Assembly (NCBI GenBank): GCA_033852135.1
Contig: JAWSVB010000007.1
Location: forward strand, 248,001 to 312,000
Direction: 5' to 3'
Length of the DNA: 64,000 nucleotides
Source: QZLE01 sp033852135
GTDB taxonomy: Bacteria > Pseudomonadota > Gammaproteobacteria > QZLD01
In this document: positions 26,283-34,767 of the stretch, piece after piece
Layout: each line of letters starts with the position of its first letter
Numbering within the stretch: position 1 is the stretch's first letter
Made by a program: the position numbers and the translations under genes
The notes under the pieces: generated by a model
Seen by the model: the letters and a program-made list of their open reading frames with translations, nothing else
What the model was told of the DNA's origin: nothing
The model's database searches: none

Positions 26283-26864
26283 GTGTCTTACCCTATTATT
26301 CTCGCTTCATCATCACCATTTCGCAGAGAAGTCTTGAGCAAGATCATTGAAAAATTCGACACTTATTCACCAGAAATTGACGAAACAAGACTTCAAGATG
26401 AAAATATTGAGGTTTATGTTAAAAGACTTGCTGTTGAAAAAGCTAAAGCCGTAGCCATAAAACATGATTCTGGCTTAATCATAGGTTCTGATCAGTCAGC
26501 TGTTGTAGATAACAATATAATTGGCAAACCCAAAAATCATGATGATGCAGTTACACAATTATTAAACTCTTCTGGCAAAACAGTTACATTCTATACATCA
26601 ATCTGCCTATTTGATGCTTGCGACAATAGTTATAAAGTAGATATCGATAAATTTCACGTATCATTTCGCCAATTATCAAGAGAGCAGATTGAAAACTATC
26701 TATCCATTGAAAAGCCATATAATTGTGCTGGAAGTTTTAAATCAGAAGGGCTGGGGATAGCTCTTTTTTCTAAAATGGAAGGAACAGACCCCAATTCACT
26801 TATTGGCTTACCACTAATAAAACTTATCGATATGTTTAACTCAAAAGGTATAAGTATTATTTAA
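26283..26864 (+). CDS. Maf-family nucleotide pyrophosphatase (YceF-like)
   Basis: House-cleaning enzyme of the Maf/HAM1 superfamily, hydrolysing non-canonical or methylated NTPs; position beside yceD-rpmF suggests the YceF (m7GTP) type. The 193 residues show 'ILASSSPFRREVL' (6-18), 'PEIDETRL' (about 35-42), 'IGSDQSAVVDN', 'IGKPKN' and the C-terminal 'MEGTDPNSLIGLPL'. It starts with GTG, preceded by GAGG at good spacing, divergent from yceD. Confidence 0.92.
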   Translation: MSYPIILASSSPFRREVLSKIIEKFDTYSPEIDETRLQDENIEVYVKRLAVEKAKAVAIKHDSGLIIGSDQSAVVDNNIIGKPKNHDDAVTQLLNSSGKTVTFYTSICLFDACDNSYKVDIDKFHVSFRQLSREQIENYLSIEKPYNCAGSFKSEGLGIALFSKMEGTDPNSLIGLPLIKLIDMFNSKGISII

Positions 26865-26890
26865 CCTATTTTCCGCAGTAGCTTTACATG

Positions 26891-26919
26891 CCCCTTTAAT
26901 ATGACAAGTATTAAAGGGG
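26891..26919. terminator. Hairpin between convergent maf and sppA-like genes
   Basis: A perfect 11-bp stem (CCCCTTTAATA at 26891-26901 with TATTAAAGGGG at 26909-26919) and a 7-base loop. No T-tract follows on either strand, so termination may be factor-assisted. Confidence 0.5.
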
Positions 26920-26963
26920 ACTCAAAAAGATCAAATATATACAATTCAATCAGAGTAATTTTA

Positions 26964-27947
26964 TTAATAGCTAACTGATTGTGCGATCCCTTGTAAAATC
27001 ACCCCAAACTTTTGCGAAATACTATCAGCAAGACTTTTTCTTGGTGAATAGTTAACCACATTCTCCTGTGCCAAAATATCTCTTGTTAACTGCTTAACGC
27101 TCCCAAGCTGATCCACTAACCCCATTTCAACTCCTTGTTCCCCCGTCCAAATAAGGCCACTAAATATATTTTCACTCTCTTTTAAACGTTGACCGCGCCC
27201 ATTTCTTACTGCGCTCTTAAATTGCTCATGAACTTTAGCCACTATCTGCTTAGAGTGTTCAACCGCCTTATCTGTTTGAGGGGAGAAAGGATCTCTAAAC
27301 CCTTTATTCTCACCAGCGGTTATTAATCTTCGCTCTATACCTAGTTTTTTCATTCCATCTACGAAACCAAACCCGCCCATACGCACACCTATTGACCCAA
27401 CAATACTGGCTTTATCAGCATAAATCTCATCAGCTGCAGCAGCTATATAGTATGCTCCCGAAGCGCAAATATCTTCTGCTACTGCATAGACCTTCTTCTC
27501 TTTATACTTCTCTTTTAGACGCATTATCTCATCATAAACATAACCTGACTGAACTGGACTTCCACCTGGGCTATCAATTCTCAATACAATTGCTGTCGAT
27601 TTTTCATTCCCGAATGCTCGCACAAGTGAATCAATGATATCTTCGGCATTTGCGTATGCTCCAGCTGAAATAACTCCCTTTACATCAATCACAGCCACAT
27701 GACTACTCTTTGCATCCGCTTGAGAAATTTGCCCAAAAGGAAAGGCAAACATAATAAAAATCACACTAACATATACTAATAGTGCTAATTTAAAGAATAT
27801 CCCCCACCTTCTTGCCTTTTTTTGCTCATCAGCAATCGAAAGAGCGATCCCAACTAATGCTTTGCGCTCCCAATGCTCTTCAGTTACAAAGTTGTCTTTT
27901 TCCTGACTTCCAGCAATTGAGCCAAAAATGCTTTTCTTTCCAAACAT
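26964..27947 (-). CDS. S49-family signal peptide peptidase (SppA-like)
   Basis: Membrane-bound serine protease of the short SppA type, degrading released signal peptides or acting in membrane protein quality control. The 327 residues have a cytoplasmic N-terminus, one membrane segment (about 50-70), then the protease domain with 'RIDSPGGSPVQSGYVYDEI', the nucleophile Ser in 'CASGAYYIAAAADEIYA' and the expected catalytic Lys in 'GENKGFRDP'. It forms a minus-strand group with the HAD phosphatase and rluC (35-bp gap). Confidence 0.9.
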   Translation of the reverse strand: MFGKKSIFGSIAGSQEKDNFVTEEHWERKALVGIALSIADEQKKARRWGIFFKLALLVYVSVIFIMFAFPFGQISQADAKSSHVAVIDVKGVISAGAYANAEDIIDSLVRAFGNEKSTAIVLRIDSPGGSPVQSGYVYDEIMRLKEKYKEKKVYAVAEDICASGAYYIAAAADEIYADKASIVGSIGVRMGGFGFVDGMKKLGIERRLITAGENKGFRDPFSPQTDKAVEHSKQIVAKVHEQFKSAVRNGRGQRLKESENIFSGLIWTGEQGVEMGLVDQLGSVKQLTRDILAQENVVNYSPRKSLADSISQKFGVILQGIAQSVSY

Positions 27948-27982
27948 AATCTTTTCCCTTTTATACTATTCTTTCCAGTCTA

Positions 27983-28630
27983 TTAACTAACTCGTTGCAA
28001 CCAATCAACTATCTCAGGAGTATAATCTAAAAATGCAGTGGCAGGATATGCCTCTAGCCTATCTCGCTCATGAACTCCGCAACATACAGCAACAGAATCC
28101 ACTCGAGCGTTAACCGCCATCTCAAGATCAAACTCTGTATCACCTACCATTAAAGCCTTATCTTTTGTAACCCCTAACCTATCTATCACCTCAAGAAGCA
28201 TATGAGGGTCAGGCTTTGAGTAACTTTCATCAGCACATATTGTTGTATCAAAATACTTCTCAACACCTAGCTTGCGCATAGAGCTATCTAAACCAGCTCT
28301 ACTCATTCCTGTAGCAACAGCCAGCATATATCCCTGTGCAGCTAAATTTTGCAGCATCTGCTCCACACCTTCAAACAAAGAAGTTTGCGGTAATGTTTTA
28401 TAAAAATGTTCTCGGTAAATCTCTATGAATCGATTTAAATCAGCATCTGAAATTCCTGGTATTAATTTCTCTACAGCAGCAACTAATGAAAGTCCAATAA
28501 TATCCTTAGCATCATCACGCCCTAATTCAAATCCCAGCTCATCAGCTGCTTTACACAAACCATCAACGATATGTGATTGTGAATCTTTTAAAGTACCGTC
28601 CCAATCAAATACAATTAATTCATATCTCAT
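27983..28630 (-). CDS. HAD-family phosphatase, phosphoglycolate-phosphatase-like
   Basis: A 215-residue HAD hydrolase with motif I 'FDWDGTLKDSQ' (D9, D11), a helical cap (about 20-85), motif II in 'AVATGMSR', motif III Lys in 'SKPDPHML' and motif IV 'MVGDTEFDLEMA'. This is the Gph/pyrophosphatase branch; the substrate cannot be assigned. It overlaps the rluC stop by four bases, so the pair is probably translationally coupled. Confidence 0.88.
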   Translation of the reverse strand: MRYELIVFDWDGTLKDSQSHIVDGLCKAADELGFELGRDDAKDIIGLSLVAAVEKLIPGISDADLNRFIEIYREHFYKTLPQTSLFEGVEQMLQNLAAQGYMLAVATGMSRAGLDSSMRKLGVEKYFDTTICADESYSKPDPHMLLEVIDRLGVTKDKALMVGDTEFDLEMAVNARVDSVAVCCGVHERDRLEAYPATAFLDYTPEIVDWLQRVS

Positions 28631-29565
28631 AATGACTCCAATTTATGAACCACATCATCTAGCTCTTTCGGTAATAGGGCTTCAATCAAATACTCTTTTC
28701 CAGAAGACGGCATAACAAATTTAATTTTTGCAGCATGTAAAAATAGGCGTTTGACACCATAAATACGCAGTTCTTTGTTTATTTCCCTATCGCCATATTT
28801 TTCATCTCCAGCAATTGGGTTCCCACAATGTTTGCTATGCACTCTAATTTGATGAGTTCTTCCGGTTCTAAGGTCTGCTTCTAATAAAGTAGCATTTTCA
28901 AACTTCTTTAATACGCGAAAAATGGTAAGGGACGGCTTACCATCTTTTGACACCTTCACCATTCTTTCTCCACCCTGAATAGTAAATTTTTCTAATTTAG
29001 CATCAACCTTTGTATTTCTTTCATCCCATTTACCACAGACTAACAGCTGATAGTATTTTTCCATCTTTGACGCACGAATCAACTCATGGATTTCACGCAA
29101 GCGACTTCTCTTCTTAGCTATGAGAATACAACCGCTAGTATCGCGATCTAATCTATGCACCAGCTCTAAATAAGGTGCATTAGGGAAAAGAACCCTAAGC
29201 GCCTCAATCAATCCATAGTTGAGGCCACTTCCACCGTGAACAGCCAACCCAGAAGGCTTATTGATCACCATAAGGCCTTCATCTTCAAAAATTATTGATT
29301 TAGAAACTACATCTAGAATTTTAGCGCCTGGTTTATAGGTGTTTTCTTCAGACACTCTAATCGGAGGAATTCTGACAACATCATCAGTTTGAATCCTGTA
29401 GTCAGGCTTCTTCCTGCCTTTATTTACACGAAATTCCCCTTTACGTAACAATTTATAGATTCTGGTTTTAGGGACGCCTTTTAAATGACGTGCTAAAAAG
29501 TTATCCAGGCGCTGCCCCTGCTCTTCCTCAGACACAATAATATTTTTTACCGAATTGTTGCTCAT
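28627..29565 (-). CDS. rluC: 23S rRNA pseudouridine synthase RluC
   Basis: Modifies uridines 955, 2504 and 2580 (E. coli numbering) of 23S rRNA. The 312 residues have an N-terminal S4 RNA-binding domain ('GQRLDNFLARHLKGVPKTRIYKLL' split over about 17-40), then the synthase core with catalytic Asp in 'LVHRLDRDTSGCIL', 'ADLRTGRTHQIRVH' and 'LFLHAAKIKF'. RluC rather than RluD or RluA is inferred from sequence and from its divergent placement opposite rne, as in E. coli. Confidence 0.93.
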   Translation of the reverse strand: MSNNSVKNIIVSEEEQGQRLDNFLARHLKGVPKTRIYKLLRKGEFRVNKGRKKPDYRIQTDDVVRIPPIRVSEENTYKPGAKILDVVSKSIIFEDEGLMVINKPSGLAVHGGSGLNYGLIEALRVLFPNAPYLELVHRLDRDTSGCILIAKKRSRLREIHELIRASKMEKYYQLLVCGKWDERNTKVDAKLEKFTIQGGERMVKVSKDGKPSLTIFRVLKKFENATLLEADLRTGRTHQIRVHSKHCGNPIAGDEKYGDREINKELRIYGVKRLFLHAAKIKFVMPSSGKEYLIEALLPKELDDVVHKLESL

Positions 29566-29660
29566 TACTTATTTATAACCCAAAAAATCGTTGCTCCGCA
29601 TTCTATATCAAATAAACATTTAGATCTTCAGATTTAATATTATGTTAAGCACAAGATTAT

Positions 29661-29689
29661 TTGATGCCGGGCTATATCACTGCTATAGT
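29661..29689 (+). promoter_or_regulatory. Candidate rne promoter
   Basis: TTGATG (29661-29666) and TATAGT (29684-29689) are separated by 17 bases. Transcription from here would give an untranslated leader of about 320 bases before rne, comparable to the long leader in enterics. Confidence 0.5.
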
Positions 29690-30015
29690 GTTGCACAACA
29701 GCAGAGCACACTGCTGATTTGACGATTTTAGGTAAAAATTCACGTGCAAATTCACAAAGCAAAAATGCAATTCCCACAAAGGGATATTGAAAGTTTTTAA
29801 GGGTTAAATATTGCTCGACCCAGAAACTGAGCAATTAAATCAAGCGCTCCCAAAAACATATATAGCTTGGTTAAGTACGGTGTATTTTTAGTTCTTGCGG
29901 CAAAATAAATGAATGACTGAAGGCAGTCAAAGTCGCCAGATAAGCAAATCGAACACCAGGAAAAACCTAACCAAAAAAGAAAGGTAGAGCGCTGAATAAT
30001 AAAGAGATTTACAAA
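29690..30015 (+). promoter_or_regulatory. Long rne leader (possible autoregulatory 5' UTR)
   Basis: About 320 AT-rich bases without a credible gene separate the candidate promoter from the rne ATG. Short inverted repeats are present, for example GACTG/CAGTC around 29913-29926. In E. coli the rne leader folds into hairpins that let RNase E control its own mRNA; whether this leader does the same is inference. Confidence 0.4.
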
Positions 30016-32697
30016 ATGAAAAGACTACTAGTCAACGCGACTCAGCAAGAGGAGTTGCGTGTTGCGATGGTTGACGGCCAAAAATTATACGATTTAGATG
30101 TAGAAAGACAAGCCGTAGCTAGAAAAAAATCCAATATATACAAAGGTAAAATCACCCGCGTTGAACCAAGCCTTGAAGCGGCATTTGTTGAATATGGTTC
30201 TAACCGTCATGGATTCCTTCCCCTTAAAGAAATTTCAAAAAGTTACTTCAAACCTGATGCTGACTTATCTGGAAAGATAAACATTAAAGAGGTTTTAGCT
30301 GAAGGGCAGGAAGTTGTTGTTCAGGTTGAAAAAGAAGAGCGTGGCAACAAAGGTGCTGCACTAACTACTTTTATCAGCCTTGCAGGGCGCTACTTAGTTT
30401 TAATGCCAAACAACCCTAGAGCAGGCGGTGTATCTCGACGTATTGAAGGTGAAGAAAGAGACCAAATAAGAAACATACTTAAAGCTCTTGAACTTCCTAC
30501 AGGAATGGGAATGATCGTCCGCACAGCAGGTGTTGGCAAATCTCATGACCAACTTCAATGGGATCTAGATTATCTTCTAAATATCTGGGAAGCGATAAAA
30601 GATGCTGCAGATAAACAACAAGCTCCATTCTTAATCTACCAAGAGAGCAACGCCATCATCCGCGCCTTGCGTGATAACTTCCGCAATGATGTTGGTGAAA
30701 TACAAATCGACGACGAAGATACATATAAAGAAGCATATAGCTTTATGAAACAGGTTATGCCTCATAATCTGAATAAGCTAAACCAATACCAGAATGATAT
30801 TCCTCTATTCTCTAGATACCAGATTGAAAGCCAAATTGAATCGGCATACCTACGTGAAGTTCGCCTTCCTTCAGGCGGAGCAATAGTTATTGACCGAACT
30901 GAAGCTCTGATTTCTATTGATATCAACTCTGCCCAAGCAACCAAAGGCAGTGATATTGAAGAAACCGCTCTTAATACTAATCTTGAAGCAGCAGATGAAA
31001 TTGCAAGACAATTAAGAATTCGAGATTTAGGCGGTCTTATTGTTATCGATTTCATTGATATGCTCAATACGCGCAACCAGCGTGAAGTAGAGAATAGACT
31101 CAAAGAAGCTCTACAAATGGATCGTGCCCGCGTACAAATTGGGCGCATATCTAGATTTGGTCTTTTAGAGATGTCACGCCAAAGATTACGTTCTGCTCTT
31201 GGTGAAGCAACGCATACAATTTGCCCTCATTGCTCAGGTCAAGGCACAATCCGTTCCACAGAATCGATGGCATTATCTGTTTTCCGCATTTTAGAAGAAC
31301 ATGCAATTAAAGACTCAACTGCAAAAGTTATCGCCCAAGTTCCTGTTGAAATTGGCACATACCTTTTAAATGAAAAGAGAACAGCAATTACCAGCTTAGA
31401 AAATATACATGGAATTGAAATTGTTCTTATTCCAAATAAATCTTTCATTGCCCCGCACTATGAAATTGAGCGCATTAAAAGCAATGAAACAGGCAAGAAA
31501 AGCTCATCAAGCTACGAGATGGCTACAGAGTGGAAAGATAAAGAGATTGAACAAATCACTTCTCCAGCTCCTGTTAAAGCAGCTCCAACAGAAACACCAG
31601 CCGTAAGAAATATTGAACCTGGCACCCCTGCTCCTACCCGCAAAGAAGAAAGCAGCAAAGGGATTATCAAAAAAATATTCTCTATCTTTTCTGGGGATAC
31701 AGCAGAAGAGCAAACAACTACCCCAAAAGCTGAAACAACAAGACAAACTGCAAGCCAGCGCAGTAGCTCACCAAAAACTACAAGAAGCAGCAACAACCGC
31801 AGCAGATCTCAAAACAGTGATCCTCGTCGTTCATCCAACACTTCTGGTGGGCAAAATAAAGCGCGTAATCAACAAAACAGACAACAAAAAAAGACAACTG
31901 AGAGTCAACCTACTGATACGAAATCTGCAGCACCTCGCAAGCAAAATAATAACGCCGTAAAAAAAGAGGCTGCACCAAAAACAGCTGACAGCAGACCTTC
32001 TAGTACTGCAAAAACCGATGAAACAAAAGGTTCTACAACTAGAAGAAGCAAACGCGGTGGCAGACAAAGAAAGCGTAGAACGAATGAAAGCACTCCAGCA
32101 AATACAGCTGAGCAAGCAAGTACGGAGAGCACAACAAATACTCAAGATTCTACTAATAATAAGCCTATGGATAATGCAGCTTCTACTGTGGATAGTCGCA
32201 AAACTGATAAGCCTAAAGCACCGGAAAACAAAACACAGGATAAACCTACAGCAGAAGCCAAACCAGCTGTTGAGGTTAAAAATGATGTGGTAGCCTCCAA
32301 TGACACGGCTAAGCCTAATACAGCAAAACCAGAGCCAAAATCTACTGAACAAAATAAACCAGTAGAAAAGAGTCCTGAAGCAGCGCAAAAAACTGGTCAA
32401 GTAGAAACAAAGTCGACCTACAAGACTAAAGATTCTCAAGCCATTGATTCAGAATCTAAAAAAACTAATGAGCAAAAACCAGCGCCTAAAGCAGTGACGA
32501 AGAAAGAGCCTGCACCAGAAGCAAAGCCAGTTGAAACGGCAAAGCCTTCTCAGCAAAAAATAGAAAAGGAAGAGGCTTCTGCAGCAAAAGCACCTTCACA
32601 CTCTAATGCTGAAGATGCATACAAGAAGCTTTTAGAAAGAGCTAATAGTAAAATGATGCAGGTTGAGACTAAGAAAACTGATTCTGAAGCAAGCTGA
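30016..32697 (+). CDS. rne: Ribonuclease E
   Basis: Essential endoribonuclease for mRNA decay and for rRNA and tRNA processing. The 893 residues start with 'MKRLLVNATQQEELRVA', then an S1 RNA-binding domain (about 35-125), the catalytic DNase-I-like region with D302 ('SIDINS') and D345 ('VIDFIDM'), and the Zn-link C403/C406 ('CPHCSGQG'). From about residue 500 on, the tail is low-complexity and rich in Thr, Lys, Gln, Pro and Ser, as expected of the unstructured scaffold that binds degradosome partners; partner sites cannot be named. The end is helix-like ('AEDAYKKLLERANSK'). tRNA-Arg follows after 10 bases with no terminator between. Confidence 0.97.
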   Translation: MKRLLVNATQQEELRVAMVDGQKLYDLDVERQAVARKKSNIYKGKITRVEPSLEAAFVEYGSNRHGFLPLKEISKSYFKPDADLSGKINIKEVLAEGQEVVVQVEKEERGNKGAALTTFISLAGRYLVLMPNNPRAGGVSRRIEGEERDQIRNILKALELPTGMGMIVRTAGVGKSHDQLQWDLDYLLNIWEAIKDAADKQQAPFLIYQESNAIIRALRDNFRNDVGEIQIDDEDTYKEAYSFMKQVMPHNLNKLNQYQNDIPLFSRYQIESQIESAYLREVRLPSGGAIVIDRTEALISIDINSAQATKGSDIEETALNTNLEAADEIARQLRIRDLGGLIVIDFIDMLNTRNQREVENRLKEALQMDRARVQIGRISRFGLLEMSRQRLRSALGEATHTICPHCSGQGTIRSTESMALSVFRILEEHAIKDSTAKVIAQVPVEIGTYLLNEKRTAITSLENIHGIEIVLIPNKSFIAPHYEIERIKSNETGKKSSSSYEMATEWKDKEIEQITSPAPVKAAPTETPAVRNIEPGTPAPTRKEESSKGIIKKIFSIFSGDTAEEQTTTPKAETTRQTASQRSSSPKTTRSSNNRSRSQNSDPRRSSNTSGGQNKARNQQNRQQKKTTESQPTDTKSAAPRKQNNNAVKKEAAPKTADSRPSSTAKTDETKGSTTRRSKRGGRQRKRRTNESTPANTAEQASTESTTNTQDSTNNKPMDNAASTVDSRKTDKPKAPENKTQDKPTAEAKPAVEVKNDVVASNDTAKPNTAKPEPKSTEQNKPVEKSPEAAQKTGQVETKSTYKTKDSQAIDSESKKTNEQKPAPKAVTKKEPAPEAKPVETAKPSQQKIEKEEASAAKAPSHSNAEDAYKKLLERANSKMMQVETKKTDSEAS

Positions 32698-32707
32698 TTA
32701 TTATAGT

Positions 32708-32784
32708 GTCCCGGTAGCTCAGCAGGATAGAGCAACAGATTCCTAATCTGTAGGTCGTACGTTCGAATCGTATCCGGGACGCCA
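32708..32784 (+). tRNA. tRNA-Arg (anticodon CCT)
   Basis: A complete 77-base cloverleaf: the 7-bp acceptor stem (GTCCCGG/CCGGGAC) is perfect, the D arm is GCTC/GAGC, the anticodon stem ACAGA/TCTGT holds loop TTCCTAA (anticodon CCT), the T arm is GTACG/CGTAT with TTCGAAT, and CCA is encoded. The gene starts 10 bases after the rne stop and likely shares its transcript, so its 5' and 3' ends must be cut out of the rne mRNA. It reads AGG codons. Confidence 0.95.
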
Positions 32785-32817
32785 TTTTCTTAAGTATTAT
32801 TTTTAATGGCGGCACTG

Positions 32818-32866
32818 AATATATAATAAAAAAGGAGGCATGATGCCTCCTTTTTTATTATATATT
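32818..32866. terminator. Large bidirectional palindromic terminator
   Basis: A 49-base palindrome with 24-bp perfect arms around a single central G (32842), GC-rich in the middle (GGAGGCAT) and flanked by A/T tracts. It would terminate the rne-tRNA transcript on the plus strand and the 94-residue gene on the minus strand. Confidence 0.9.
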
Positions 32867-32875
32867 TTGTTTTTC

Positions 32876-33160
32876 TTATGTATCTTGATTAAGGTAATGC
32901 AAACCATTATCACTTAACATCATAGGATGACTTCCAGCATTTATCATACGTGTTACGAAGTTATCATTTTCAAGTGCCGCTGAAATATCTTCAGCATTTT
33001 TTCCTTCGATAAACCCGTCAGAAACCTTAAGAACATAAGAGCTCTTACCTTTCTTTATCTGAAAAGAAATAGCTGCATTATCAAAGTCCTCCTGAACATC
33101 AACTGCATAATCTGGAAGCAGATCATTAATGCAATCTTTGATATCGGAAATACTAGCCAT
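32876..33160 (-). CDS. Hypothetical 94-residue acidic protein
   Basis: I do not recognise it. The product is soluble and acidic, without signal peptide or cysteines except one near residue 11. An alternating segment 'AAISFQIKKGKSSYVLKVSDGFI' split over about 29-50 suggests beta strands, followed by a helical end. The ATG and the terminator immediately after the stop make it a plausible single-gene unit; a 294-bp AT-rich gap lies upstream of it with AACCAC/GTGGTT and AACCA/TGGTT hairpins but no clear promoter. Confidence 0.6.
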   Translation of the reverse strand: MASISDIKDCINDLLPDYAVDVQEDFDNAAISFQIKKGKSSYVLKVSDGFIEGKNAEDISAALENDNFVTRMINAGSHPMMLSDNGLHYLNQDT

Positions 33161-33454
33161 AATTTGTCCTTTTTTGTGAATGTGTGCATAACTGTTTTAC
33201 CAAGCACTCATGTAACCACCTGAAGTGGTTATACTTATCCAATCCAAATCATTTTTTACAAAGTGATGGGGAACGAATTATAGCAAAAAAATGCCATTCA
33301 AACCAATCTGGTTCAAATACAGTGAAAAAAACGCAACTTGAGCAGTAACTCTCAATTCTATGAATAGATAATAACTAATGGATGCAATATCTCTAAAGAG
33401 TGCTAGATTTAATAGATAGAGAAAATTGATTTGAGGTTTGAAGGTAAAAAGTAA

Positions 33455-34714
33455 ATGACTGTGATTGCTACTGGTATTTCTCCAGAAATTATTGAAAATT
33501 TATCCCTGTTTAAGGATTTTAGCACCGACTCTTTAGGTAGCTTGGCAAAAGAGTGTTCAATTGAGGAGCACCCCGCAAAAACGGTTGTTTTTCGTAAAGG
33601 AAGCTCTAGCGATCATACCCATTTTGTATTATCTGGTGTTTTAGTGCTTGTTAGCCCAACTGGGGATCAAGAGTCTCTAGTAGGGATGGGGGACTCAGGT
33701 GTTGTAGATACCCCTTTGGGGTGGGAAAATCCATTTGAGAAATCAGCAATAGCTCAGACAGATATCCGCCTTATTAAAGTCAAAACTGAGGTTGTTAAAC
33801 AATTACTTAAAGAGGCAAAACCACCTGAGCCTGAAGTTGCAACAGTTGATGAAGGTGGTGAGGATATTGGAACCAGGATCTATTTCCGCCTATTCCAAGA
33901 TTTAATGGAGGATAAACTAGAATTACCTAGCATGCCTGATATCGCTATCAGAGTTAGAGAAGCAGTTTCTAATCCAAAAGCTGGGGCCTACGATGTCTCA
34001 CAAATCATCCAATCTGATCCAGTTGTAACCGCTAGAATTGTGCAAGCAGCTAATAGTGCTTTATACACAGGACAACGCCAAGTAGATAATGTTTCTGCAG
34101 CTGTTGTTCGCTTAGGCCTTTCAACTACTAGAGAGTTGGTAATGGCTGTCACTATGCGTGACATATTTAAATCAAAATCCCCTCTATTAAATAAGAGGAT
34201 GGTTGAGCTTTGGATACATAGCACCATGGTTGCATCTATTGCATCAGTTGTATCAAAAAAGATTCGCGGTTTTTCTCCAGATAAGGCTCTTCTAGCAGGG
34301 CTAGTACATGATATTGGGGTTGTACCTATGCTAGTACATGCTGGAAACTATCCCGAATTAACACAGGACCCAGCGCTGTTAGAAAAAACTATAAGTGAAT
34401 ACAAAGGGCAAATTGGCACAATGATCATGCGCAAGTGGAATTTTCCTGATGATCTGTCAAACCTTCCTGCTGATGCCGACTGCTGGATGCGCGATGAAGA
34501 CCCAAAACCTGACTATACTGATCTTATAGTGGTTTCACAGCTACATAATATCTCTACTGGAGGTCATGCAGATGAATACCCTGAAATTTCTGAGACGCCA
34601 GCTTTTTCCAAACTTGGATTACAAGCTGATGAGGAATCTCATGCAGGGCTATTAATTAGAGATGAGGCCAGAGAAGAGATAGCACAGGTGCAAAAACTCT
34701 TACTCGGTAATTAG
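33455..34714 (+). CDS. Cyclic-nucleotide-binding-like plus HDOD domain protein
   Basis: A 419-residue soluble signalling protein. Residues about 10-135 look like a cNMP/CRP-type beta-roll ('LSLFKDFSTDSLGSLAKEC', 'VVFRKGSSSDHTHFVLSGVL'). Residues about 150-360 form an HDOD domain ('LPSMPDIAIRVREAV', 'IIQSDPVVTARIVQAANSAL', 'AVVRLGLSTTRELV', 'LLAGLVHDIGV'). HDOD proteins lack HD-GYP catalysis and usually act as signalling scaffolds, often tied to motility or c-di-GMP. No enzymatic role is assigned. It stands alone, convergent with the ABC-F gene. Confidence 0.88.
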   Translation: MTVIATGISPEIIENLSLFKDFSTDSLGSLAKECSIEEHPAKTVVFRKGSSSDHTHFVLSGVLVLVSPTGDQESLVGMGDSGVVDTPLGWENPFEKSAIAQTDIRLIKVKTEVVKQLLKEAKPPEPEVATVDEGGEDIGTRIYFRLFQDLMEDKLELPSMPDIAIRVREAVSNPKAGAYDVSQIIQSDPVVTARIVQAANSALYTGQRQVDNVSAAVVRLGLSTTRELVMAVTMRDIFKSKSPLLNKRMVELWIHSTMVASIASVVSKKIRGFSPDKALLAGLVHDIGVVPMLVHAGNYPELTQDPALLEKTISEYKGQIGTMIMRKWNFPDDLSNLPADADCWMRDEDPKPDYTDLIVVSQLHNISTGGHADEYPEISETPAFSKLGLQADEESHAGLLIRDEAREEIAQVQKLLLGN

Positions 34715-34742
34715 CAATTGCCTTACCACAAATACATTTTGT

Positions 34743-34767
34743 AAAAAAAAGGGGATTAAAACTCCCC
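34743..34767 (-). terminator. Terminator overlapping the ABC-F stop codon
   Basis: GGGGA (34751-34755) pairs with TCCCC (34763-34767) and is followed on the minus strand by eight T residues. The TAA stop of the ABC-F gene lies in its loop. Confidence 0.75.

Noticed and set aside
29640..29834. 64-codon minus-strand frame in the rne leader
   Set aside because: It is short, unsupported and sits in the untranslated leader between divergent genes.
31831..32439. 202-codon minus-strand frame opposite rne
   Set aside because: It is a shadow of the low-complexity rne tail; its Cys/Arg/Phe-rich product is the expected complement of Thr/Lys/Gln codons.
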